Positions 1-5,528 of a stretch of 7,675 nt of DNA are shown in pieces. Numbering within the stretch: position 1 is the stretch's first letter; each line of letters begins with the position of its first letter. The stretch lies in contig CALKWL010000082.1 of assembly GCA_938004235.1 (NCBI GenBank), positions 1-7,675 on the forward strand, written 5' to 3'. Made by a program: the position numbers and the translations under genes. The notes beneath the pieces were generated by a model. The model saw nothing but the letters and a program-made list of their open reading frames with translations. It did no database searches and was not told the DNA's origin. The DNA is from an uncultured Gammaproteobacteria bacterium. Lineage in GTDB: Bacteria; Pseudomonadota; Gammaproteobacteria; Halothiobacillales; Halothiobacillaceae.

Positions 1-2
1 TT

Positions 3-545
3 CCGATCTTCAGTTCACCCTCATCCGAGCCGCCCAAGACGCCGCCTGCAACACAGACTCTCCAAAAATCCAGCGAGCCAACGCCTCCCCCAAAAAGCAC
101 ATCCGGATCAAGCGCAGCGGAACCGGCAGCGCCAAAGCGCGCCGAACAGGCCGCGAATGTGATTCCGCTGTACCTGATCGCTCGCAATCCTTCAGGCTTC
201 GCGGGCAGCGAGCTGCTACCCCTGTTTGCACGCTTGGGCTTTGTATTCGGCGAGATGGAGGTGTACCACTATGTCAACGCGCGCGGTCAAACACTTTTCA
301 GCCTGATGAACGGCGTCGCGCCAGGAACATTCGATCTGGGAGCACTCGCCCAGCAAACCACGCCCGCACTTGCCCTGTTCCTGCGCCTGCCGATTGAGCG
401 CCAACCCGGCTTGGCGCTTGAGCAGTTCCTGGATCTAGCCTACCGCATGGCCGATGAGCTGGACGCCACGCTGCTAGACGATCGTCGTGAAGCACTGAGC
501 ACCGAATCCGTGGATCGGATGCGAGCCGCCGTTCTCGACGATTGA
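3..545 (+). CDS. zipA: Cell division protein ZipA, C-terminal part (5' partial)
   Basis: The frame is open from the window edge (first full codon at 3) to TGA at 543-545, giving the last 180 residues. ZipA is an inner-membrane division protein that tethers FtsZ polymers to the membrane and stabilises the Z-ring. About the first 50 visible residues are rich in Pro, Ser, Thr and Ala, matching the flexible linker of ZipA. The remaining ~128 residues, from VIPLYLIARN, match the FtsZ-binding domain: GFVFGEMEVYHY, then LFSLMNGVAPGTFD, TTPALALFLRLP and a late ADELDATLLDDRR segment are the family's conserved stretches. The N-terminal transmembrane anchor lies outside the window. An internal GTG at 159 is the first residue of the domain and is not a credible start, because the linker reads straight into it. 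Downstream there is no ligA, the usual neighbour. Identification is strong; the exact protein length is unknown. Confidence 0.93.
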   Translation, partial: PIFSSPSSEPPKTPPATQTLQKSSEPTPPPKSTSGSSAAEPAAPKRAEQAANVIPLYLIARNPSGFAGSELLPLFARLGFVFGEMEVYHYVNARGQTLFSLMNGVAPGTFDLGALAQQTTPALALFLRLPIERQPGLALEQFLDLAYRMADELDATLLDDRREALSTESVDRMRAAVLDD

Positions 546-586
546 TATCCACACACCATTTACCAGCCCGAATGTTTTATAAATTC

Positions 587-601
587 GCGCGATGATCGCG
601 C
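587..601. repeat. Perfect 7-bp palindrome with one central base
   Basis: GCGCGAT, a single G at 594, then ATCGCGC. It lies 41 bp after the zipA stop and just before the long inverted repeat. There is no loop long enough for an RNA hairpin of the full stem and no T-run, so it is not a terminator as it stands. It could be a protein-binding dyad. An AT-rich TATAAA (578-583) sits just upstream, but no good -35 accompanies it. Confidence 0.4.
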
Positions 602-607
602 AGGATA

Positions 608-686
608 TTGTTCGTACAAGGGGTTTTCCGAAGAAGCGCCGTATCGGGCTATACGGTCGACTGAGGAAAATTCCTTGTACGGACAA
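608..686 (+). repeat. Long hairpin-forming inverted repeat, possible structured RNA
   Basis: Two 22-bp arms (608-629 and 665-686) are inverted complements at 19 of 22 positions. Read as plus-strand RNA, the three exceptions are all G.U wobbles (one U.G near the outer end and two adjacent G.U pairs), so the whole arm pairs. Read as minus-strand RNA the same three would be A.C mismatches. Between the arms is a second stem, CCGTAT (639-644) with ATACGG (651-656), plus one G.U, closing the loop CGGGCT. Unpaired stretches 630-637 and 658-664 form an internal loop. Each outer arm also contains a small dyad, TTGT-N4-ACAA. No T-run follows, so it is not an obvious terminator, and no flanking target duplication or integron core site was seen. 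It may be a small RNA, an RNA processing element or a mobile-repeat relic; I do not recognise the family. Confidence 0.5.
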
Positions 687-722
687 GAGACCAGCGAGGG
701 CGGGTGTAATTTATGAAACATT

Positions 723-739
723 CGGGTCAGAAAAACCCG
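723..739. repeat. Small CGGGT/ACCCG hairpin with a competing upstream partner
   Basis: CGGGT (723-727) can pair with ACCCG (735-739) across a 7-base loop. A second CGGGT at 701-705, preceded by G, can pair with the same right arm (GCGGGT 700-705 with ACCCGC 735-740), so the two folds are mutually exclusive. On the minus strand this lies just beyond the T-tract of the rhodanese terminator and adds another T-run in the loop, so it may only be a backup termination region. A regulatory role is speculative. Confidence 0.25.
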
Positions 740-740
740 C

Positions 741-775
741 AAAAACAAAGCCGCCGGAACATCACACCCGGCGGC
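741..775 (-). terminator. Rho-independent terminator of the rhodanese gene
   Basis: A GC-only 8-bp stem, GCCGCCGG (750-757) and CCGGCGGC (768-775), closes a 10-base loop. On the minus strand it is followed directly by TTTGTTTTT (749-741). The hairpin begins 37 bases after the stop of the minus-strand rhodanese gene, where its terminator should be. The plus-strand side has no T-run after the stem, so it should work in one direction only and would not obviously terminate zipA. Confidence 0.88.
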
Positions 776-812
776 CTCTGCTTACTGTCCCGGGCGACAC
801 GCGCCCTCAACA

Positions 813-1415
813 TCAGTTCAGGATGTAATACATCTTGTCCTTGTCCATTTTGTAGTCCCAAGGCAGATCAGCGTTCTTCCAGCCATTGACCGTGCGCTTG
901 CCCTTGTTTTCGCCATCTTTGGCCTTGTCGCCCTCGAAACCGTCAACCACCGAGTAAACCTTGGTGTAGCCGGCCTTGGCGAGCAGGCTGGCGCCCTTGG
1001 AGCTGCGGTCGCCCGAACGGCACATCAAAACAATCTCACTGTCCTTGTTCAAACCCTTCTTGGACACAAGATCGTTCACCACCGTGACGAATTCGCTGTT
1101 TGCTGCGACTTTGTAATGCTTGAGCTTGTCGTCGTAAGCCGAAATATCGTTAAGAACATAAGGAACGTTGGCATCCATCAGTGCACCGGCATTGCCCACG
1201 TACTGAAGCTCTTCGGGGGTGCGCACGTCGATAAACAGCACCTTGCCGTCCGCTTTTTTCATGTCGTACGCTTCCTTGGCGGTCAGGTAAAGCTTCAGGT
1301 CAGATTGCTTGATGTCAGGAACGCTCGCCGGATCCACGTCGCCCGCCAGCAAGGGGGACACGCCAAAACTACCCAAAGCAGCCACCAGGGTCAAAGTCAG
1401 TACACTCTTCTTCAT
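813..1415 (-). CDS. Exported single-domain rhodanese (sulfurtransferase-like) protein
   Basis: This 200-residue protein starts at ATG 1415 with GGAG (1429-1426) ten bases upstream and ends with TGA at 815-813. Residues 1-24 form a Sec signal peptide: MKKS, a hydrophobic core, then PLLA before GD, so the mature protein should be periplasmic. The rhodanese fold is shown by VLFIDVRTPEEL (59-70), LMCRSGDRS (130-138) with catalytic Cys132 in the loop, AGYTKVYSVVDGFEG (148-162), and a C-terminal GWKNADLPWDY. Rhodaneses carry sulfane sulfur as a cysteine persulfide; the donor and acceptor here are unknown. The same frame stays open far upstream, but only by reading antisense-frame through the neighbouring gene, and the signal peptide fixes this start. 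It lies 110 bp downstream of the TauE/SafE-like gene on the same strand and may be co-transcribed with it or have its own promoter. It has a clear terminator. The family call is firm; the specific role is unknown. Confidence 0.9.
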   Translation of the reverse strand: MKKSVLTLTLVAALGSFGVSPLLAGDVDPASVPDIKQSDLKLYLTAKEAYDMKKADGKVLFIDVRTPEELQYVGNAGALMDANVPYVLNDISAYDDKLKHYKVAANSEFVTVVNDLVSKKGLNKDSEIVLMCRSGDRSSKGASLLAKAGYTKVYSVVDGFEGDKAKDGENKGKRTVNGWKNADLPWDYKMDKDKMYYILN

Positions 1416-1494
1416 CGTCACTTGTCTCCATCTGATTAAAACGGCACTACAGGCCTGCCTGCGCAACCTGGCTAGGTCAACGCGGCAACAGTGT

Positions 1495-1523
1495 CCAATA
1501 GACCGTGCTGATTTAACAATCAA
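1495..1523 (-). promoter_or_regulatory. Weak candidate promoter for the rhodanese gene
   Basis: On the minus strand, TTGATT (1523-1518) and TATTGG (1500-1495) are separated by 17 bases. The -35 is acceptable and the -10 is poor. A dyad, TGATT-N4-AATCA (1509-1522), overlaps the -35 region. No better sigma-70-like pair was seen between the two minus-strand genes, so the rhodanese may instead be transcribed from the upstream gene's promoter. Confidence 0.2.
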
Positions 1524-1525
1524 AA

Positions 1526-2218
1526 TTATGTAGGTTTGATAAACGGAACAAGCAGGGTATAAACACCGAATAATGCCACCAAGCCGCCAGCCAAGGCGCG
1601 CACCCACGACTGGCGCAAAAAACGCCCAAGCTGAGCGGCGAATACGCCCATCAACATAAGATTCGGCAAGGTTCCCAGACCGAACCCCAGCAGCAGCAAC
1701 GCCCCCTGCCCCGGACTTCCCGAGGCCAGCGCCCAGATCAACACGCTGTACACCAGGCCGCAGGGCAACCAGCCCCAGACAAAACCCAGCATCAACGCCT
1801 GACGCGGCGACTTGACAGGCAGCAGGGTGCGCGCAAACGGCTCGATACGCTGCCAGATCAACCCGCCCGCCTGCTCGACGCGCGCCAACCCCGCCCACCA
1901 GCCGGCCAGATACAAGCCCAGCATGACCATAAACAGCCCGGCAACCACCTGCAACACCTGCTGCACCGCGTTCAGCGCCACCAGGCTCGCCGCCAGCCAC
2001 CCCAGGCTGCCCATCAGCGCCCCCGCGACCACGTAAGCCGAGATACGCGCAAGGTTGTAAGCTACAAGATAAGGAAAGACCTTGCCCGGCGACTGACGCA
2101 CCGTTGCAGGCAAGCCAAATGTTAAAGCGCCGACAATGCCGCCGCACATGCCGACGCAATGCACTCCGCCCAGCAGTCCGACCAGAAACGCGGCGACAAA
2201 TGATGCTTCCGTTGGCAT
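1526..2218 (-). CDS. TauE/SafE-like (DsbD_2, COG2836) six-helix membrane protein
   Basis: This 230-residue protein starts at ATG 2218, with AGGAG (2227-2223) four bases upstream, and ends with TAA at 1528-1526. The frame extends further upstream, but that part lacks a Shine-Dalgarno and membrane character. It is very hydrophobic, with about six predicted helices (roughly residues 6-30, 50-72, 76-106, 143-163, 170-195 and 205-226). Near the N-terminus is HCVGMCGG (20-27), the hallmark of the DsbD_2/COG2836 branch often annotated 'sulfite exporter TauE/SafE family'. A second conserved segment, WGWLPCGLVYS (148-158), carries Cys153. The paired cysteines in two inverted halves suggest thiol redox or metal handling across the membrane. 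Relatives are often found near cbb3 oxidase or copper genes, and true sulfite export is unproven for this branch. The periplasmic rhodanese follows on the same strand, which makes a sulfur or thiol role attractive but inferred. Confidence 0.85.
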   Translation of the reverse strand: MPTEASFVAAFLVGLLGGVHCVGMCGGIVGALTFGLPATVRQSPGKVFPYLVAYNLARISAYVVAGALMGSLGWLAASLVALNAVQQVLQVVAGLFMVMLGLYLAGWWAGLARVEQAGGLIWQRIEPFARTLLPVKSPRQALMLGFVWGWLPCGLVYSVLIWALASGSPGQGALLLLGFGLGTLPNLMLMGVFAAQLGRFLRQSWVRALAGGLVALFGVYTLLVPFIKPT

Positions 2219-2234
2219 GGCACTCCTAACCTCG

Positions 2235-2243
2235 ATTATTGAT
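2235..2243 (+). repeat. Extra copy of the ATTATTGAT half-site
   Basis: ATTATTGAT here matches the half-sites of the inverted repeat at 2311-2353; with the preceding G, ten bases are identical to 2339-2348. It sits immediately upstream of the AGGAG of the TauE/SafE-like gene, within its likely leader or promoter, so a protein bound here could influence that gene's expression. Confidence 0.35.
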
Positions 2244-2259
2244 AGGGCACAGAGAATTT

Positions 2260-2269
2260 TTGAATTCAA
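2260..2269. repeat. 10-bp palindrome TTGAATTCAA
   Basis: A perfect palindrome, TTGAATTCAA, lies between the half-site copy at 2235-2243 and the main inverted repeat. On the minus strand TTGAAT could act as a -35 for the TauE/SafE-like gene, with TATCAA 19 bases later, but both the spacing and the -10 are poor. Little weight should be given to it. Confidence 0.2.
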
Positions 2270-2310
2270 CGTGTGTTGGAAGCACAAGTGCGGTCGGTCA
2301 GCCTCACAGC

Positions 2311-2353
2311 GCCGCATCAATAATATATTCATTTGATTGATTATTGATGCGGC
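2311..2353. promoter_or_regulatory. Perfect 14-bp inverted repeat, candidate operator
   Basis: GCCGCATCAATAAT (2311-2324) and ATTATTGATGCGGC (2340-2353) are exact inverted complements around a 15-base AT-rich spacer. The site lies in the divergent region between the TauE/SafE-like gene (ATG 93 bases away) and gspC (ATG 143 bases away). No T-run follows on either strand, so a terminator is unlikely. The ATTATTGAT core recurs at 2235-2243. The TTGAT/ATCAA elements recall FNR half-sites, but the 4-base spacing of an FNR box is absent. It is more likely an operator for a dimeric regulator acting on one or both genes, or a cruciform-prone element. Confidence 0.5.
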
Positions 2354-2483
2354 CATCCGCTCTGTTTTAAGCCGTGACACAGCCCCAACCTTGACCAAAA
2401 ATTCAAACTTCATCTGGCCGAATCAATAAACCCTGGCAGCAATATACACCCGCACGAACATAGCACCGTCACACAGCATCACT

Positions 2484-2489
2484 TAGAAT
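2484..2489 (+). promoter_or_regulatory. Candidate -10 element directly before gspC
   Basis: TAGAAT matches the sigma-70 -10 consensus at five of six positions and ends six bases before the gspC ATG, which would place the transcription start at or next to the A of the start codon. No Shine-Dalgarno precedes the ATG, which is consistent with a leaderless transcript. No convincing -35 was found 16-18 bases upstream, so the call is tentative. Confidence 0.3.
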
Positions 2490-2495
2490 GCGCGG

Positions 2496-3350
2496 ATGAA
2501 TTCCCCCATGCCCGCCCAAAGACTGATCCGGCTTGCCGCCTCGCCGACGACAATGCGCCGCGTGCGCTTTGTCCTGAGCGCGATTTTTCTCGCGGCGTTG
2601 ATGATGGTGCTGGCGCGCTGGACATGGTTTCTACTTCCCGCGGCTCCTGAAGACCCACAAACCGCACCAGGCGCGCAAGCGCCCGCGAATCCCCCCATGC
2701 CCAGCCCGCTGCAATCCATCGCCAGCGCACGTCTTTGGGGTGAACTGCCGCCGAGTGCCCCCTCCCCCAGCACAACCAGGGACACGCGACTCCCCCTGAG
2801 CCTGCGCGGCATTCTAAGCGGCGAAGGCCTGGCCATGATCGAAACCAGCGGACGCGGCACCCTGGTTTATCGCGTAGGCGACACCCTGCCCGGAGGCGCG
2901 GTACTCAAGGACGTTCTTGCCGATCATGTCCTGATTGATCGTGCGGGAGTGATTGAACGGCTTGCCCTGCCTAAGCAAGCGCTTGACGCGCAAGCCCTGC
3001 ACACCGCCGAAATCGCGCAACCCGCAACCGGAAGCACGCCAGTAAATTTGGGCAAAATGCTGCAACAATCGCCCGCCGAACTGAGCAAGGAATTCCGCCT
3101 GAGCCCGGTGACTGAGGGCGGTAAATTGCGCGGTTACCGCCTGCGCGCACTGCGCAACCCCGAAATGCTGCAACGCGCCGGACTGGAAGCCGATGACGTA
3201 CTGATTAGCGTCAACGGAACCTCGCTCACCCAGGCGAATGACCTGCCCAAATTCATCAAAGACCTGCGCAGCGCCGCCGCCATCGATGCTGTCGTATTGC
3301 GCCATGGCCGCGAAATCCCGCTGCACCTCGACCTTAACGCTACACCCTAG
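2496..3350 (+). CDS. gspC: Type II secretion system inner-membrane protein GspC
   Basis: This 284-residue protein has ordinary GspC length. GspC spans the inner membrane once and links the inner-membrane platform to the periplasmic N0 domain of the secretin GspD. Features in order: a basic cytoplasmic N-terminus (1-24), one transmembrane helix (about 25-47), a Pro/Ala-rich linker (50-92), the homology-region domain beginning LPLSLRGILSG (99-109) and running to about 160, a short variable linker, and a PDZ-like domain (about 203-282) with GYRLRALRNPEMLQRAGL and ADDVLISVNGTSLT. The start at 2496 is the first in-frame ATG; no Shine-Dalgarno is visible, and ATG 2508 is an alternative that still keeps the helix. 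It opens the gspC-gspD-gspE cluster and is divergent from the TauE/SafE-like gene. GspD follows after 18 bp. The domain arrangement and synteny make the call secure. Confidence 0.93.
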   Translation: MNSPMPAQRLIRLAASPTTMRRVRFVLSAIFLAALMMVLARWTWFLLPAAPEDPQTAPGAQAPANPPMPSPLQSIASARLWGELPPSAPSPSTTRDTRLPLSLRGILSGEGLAMIETSGRGTLVYRVGDTLPGGAVLKDVLADHVLIDRAGVIERLALPKQALDAQALHTAEIAQPATGSTPVNLGKMLQQSPAELSKEFRLSPVTEGGKLRGYRLRALRNPEMLQRAGLEADDVLISVNGTSLTQANDLPKFIKDLRSAAAIDAVVLRHGREIPLHLDLNATP

Positions 3351-3368
3351 ACCGCCTCGGAACCACGC

Positions 3369-5528
3369 ATGCAACGCCCCAACCGCCGCCTGACCTCTGC
3401 CCTGATTCTGCCTCTGGCGCTCGCGCTACCCAACCTGCTTGGCGCAGCCGCCGTCAACGAAGCTGCGCCCGCACCCCAGATCAGCCATGGCAAGGTCACG
3501 CTCAATCTGCGTGATGCCGACCTTGATGCCCTGATTGCCACCGTATCCGAAGCGACCGGCAAGAATTTCATCGTTGACCCGCGCGTCAAGGCCAAGGTGA
3601 ACCTGATCTCTGCCAAGCCCATGTCGGCGGACGAGCTCTACAACGTCTTTCTCTCGGTTCTGCAAGTGCATGGATTTGCCGCCGTGGACAAAGGCGGCAT
3701 CATCAAAATCGTACCGGATGTGAACGCCAAGCAAGACGGCGTGGACGTGGTCGCCAACGTGGGCAGCGCTGGACGCGGCGCCGATGAAATCGTCACTGAG
3801 GTGGTCAAACTGCGCCATGTGCAGGCCGCGCCGCTGCTCACCGCCCTGCGCCAGCTCATGCCGCAGCAGGCCGCGCTCTCGGTACACCCCGAATCCAACA
3901 GCCTGATTCTGACCGACCGCGCGGGCAACGTGGCACGCATGAAAGATATTCTTCAGCGCGTGGATGTCGCCAGCAATGACGAGGTGGAAATCATCCGTCT
4001 CAAACACGCCTCGGCGACAGAAATCGTCAAAACGCTGACCCAGCTGCGCAGCGGAACACGCGGCGTGCAAGCCAACGCGGCCAATCCCGCGGACAGCAAC
4101 AACATGCCCGCCAGCTTTGCCGCCGACGAACGCAGCAACAGCGTGCTGATTTCCGGCGACAAAACCGAGCGCGCCAAGCTGCGCGCCGTCGTGGTCTATC
4201 TGGACACGCCCATGTCGCGCGCGGGCAACACGCAGGTGTTTTATCTCAAGTACGCCCGCGCCAAGGATATGGTGCCGATTCTGCAAGGCAGCAACCGCAC
4301 CGTTGCACGCGAGGGAACGACCAGCAGCTCAGGCTTGTCCAGCAACGCAGGCAGCAGTTTCGCATCAAGCTCGAACAGCACGACCTCATCCAGCAGCGTC
4401 AACACAGGCACGGTCGGCATCGGCGGACGTCAGGACGCCGTGGTGCTCGCCGACGACGCCACCAACGCCCTCGTCATCACCGCGCCGCCCAATGTGATGC
4501 GCGAACTTGAATCCATCATCCAGCAGCTCGACATCCGTCGCGCCCAGGTTCTGGTGGAAGCGGTGATTGCCGAAGTTTCCGAAGACTTCACCAAAAAACT
4601 CGGCGTGCAATGGGCGGCCTTCCCCGCCAACGGCACCGGCGCGGTCGGCCTGACCACCTTCAACGGACTGCTGGCCAATATCGCCTCGGCCACCAGCGGC
4701 GGAACCAACCCCTTGGGGGCGGTCAGCGCCATTGGCGACGGCTTCAACCTGGGCGTAGGCAATGTGGATGGGAGCGGTACCGACTTTGCGGTGCTGATTT
4801 CCGCCTTGGCCGGCGACGCCAACAACAACATCCTCTCCACGCCCAGCCTGCTGACCATGGACAATCAGGAGGCCAGCATCGTTGTGGGGCAGAACGTCCC
4901 CATCGTCACCGGCTCCTACACCAATACCGGCTCAACCAGCACGAGCGTTTCCCCCTTCCAGACCGTTGATCGCGAAGACGTCGGCGTGAAGCTCAAGGTC
5001 AAGCCCTCCATCAGCCCGGACGGCGCCGTGCGCCTGGAGCTCGACCAGGAAGTCTCCAGCATCGACCAGCGCGCCACCAAGGACAGCTCCGCCGGACTGG
5101 TCACCAGCAAGCGTAACGTCAAAACCGCCGTGCTGGCGCAAGATGGCGACGTGGTGGTGCTCGGCGGCCTGATGGACGAAGCCGTGCAGGACAGCGTCTC
5201 GAAAGTACCCCTGCTCGGCGATATTCCGGTGCTGGGCGTGCTGTTCTCGCAAAAGGAAACCACACGCACCAAGCGCAACCTGATGGTGTTCATCCGCCCG
5301 ATCATCATGCGCGACAAGCTCGACGCCTCACGCTACACCGTCGAAAAATACAAGGACTTCCGCGACCAGCAGATGCGCTTCTCGCAAAATCCGCTGGGCT
5401 TTGCCGTACCCGGCGACTACCCCATGCTGCCGCAGAATCTGGGCTACAACATCAATATCCCTGCGGCTGCGCCCGCCGCCGCACCTGCCGCTGCAACGCC
5501 CATCCCCAGCACGGACTCCGCCGAATGA
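3369..5528 (+). CDS. gspD: Type II secretion system outer-membrane secretin GspD
   Basis: This 719-residue protein forms the multimeric outer-membrane channel of the T2SS. GGAA (3359-3362) lies six bases before the ATG. Residues 1-28 are a signal peptide with a hydrophobic core and cleavage near LLGAAA. N0 follows (about 38-115, GKVTLNLRDADLDALI and KNFIVDPRVKAKV). Then come the N1 (about 141-205), N2 (206-282) and N3 (287-390) ring domains; N3 carries a Ser-rich insert at about 317-344. The secretin core (about 391-645) contains RAQVLVEAVIAEV, NNNILSTPSLLTMDNQEA, VGQNVPIVTGS (507-517) and the signature VPLLGDIPVLGVLF (613-626). The C-terminus has a region after 646 that could contact a pilotin, then an Ala/Pro tail (698-711). 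No lipobox is visible in the signal peptide. It overlaps gspE by 4 bp (ATGA), which points to translational coupling. Confidence 0.96.
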   Translation: MQRPNRRLTSALILPLALALPNLLGAAAVNEAAPAPQISHGKVTLNLRDADLDALIATVSEATGKNFIVDPRVKAKVNLISAKPMSADELYNVFLSVLQVHGFAAVDKGGIIKIVPDVNAKQDGVDVVANVGSAGRGADEIVTEVVKLRHVQAAPLLTALRQLMPQQAALSVHPESNSLILTDRAGNVARMKDILQRVDVASNDEVEIIRLKHASATEIVKTLTQLRSGTRGVQANAANPADSNNMPASFAADERSNSVLISGDKTERAKLRAVVVYLDTPMSRAGNTQVFYLKYARAKDMVPILQGSNRTVAREGTTSSSGLSSNAGSSFASSSNSTTSSSSVNTGTVGIGGRQDAVVLADDATNALVITAPPNVMRELESIIQQLDIRRAQVLVEAVIAEVSEDFTKKLGVQWAAFPANGTGAVGLTTFNGLLANIASATSGGTNPLGAVSAIGDGFNLGVGNVDGSGTDFAVLISALAGDANNNILSTPSLLTMDNQEASIVVGQNVPIVTGSYTNTGSTSTSVSPFQTVDREDVGVKLKVKPSISPDGAVRLELDQEVSSIDQRATKDSSAGLVTSKRNVKTAVLAQDGDVVVLGGLMDEAVQDSVSKVPLLGDIPVLGVLFSQKETTRTKRNLMVFIRPIIMRDKLDASRYTVEKYKDFRDQQMRFSQNPLGFAVPGDYPMLPQNLGYNINIPAAAPAAAPAAATPIPSTDSAE

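Noticed and set aside
608..686. Integron attC site or SRP RNA
   Set aside because: No GTTRRRY-type core ends are present, and the SRP RNA conserved tetraloop and internal-loop sequences are not found.
592..828. Plus-strand 78-residue frame in the zipA-rhodanese intergenic region
   Set aside because: It has no Shine-Dalgarno, runs through the long inverted repeat and the terminator, has biased composition typical of structured non-coding DNA, and ends antisense to the rhodanese.
1509..1522. FNR/Anr box upstream of the rhodanese gene
   Set aside because: TGAT and ATCA are six bases apart instead of the four needed for TTGAT-N4-ATCAA, and one end base does not match.
813..2159. A 448-residue minus-strand frame covering the rhodanese and much of the TauE/SafE-like gene
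   Set aside because: Its first ~250 residues are an out-of-frame reading of the TauE/SafE-like gene and the intergenic region. The real rhodanese begins at 1415, with a signal peptide and Shine-Dalgarno.
2311..2353. Rho-independent terminator
   Set aside because: The stem is AT-rich in its inner half, the spacer is long, and neither strand has a T-run immediately after it. It also lies between divergent gene starts.
3426..4286. Long minus-strand open frame antisense to gspD
   Set aside because: It is a GC-rich codon-bias shadow; the plus strand encodes an unambiguous secretin with all domains.
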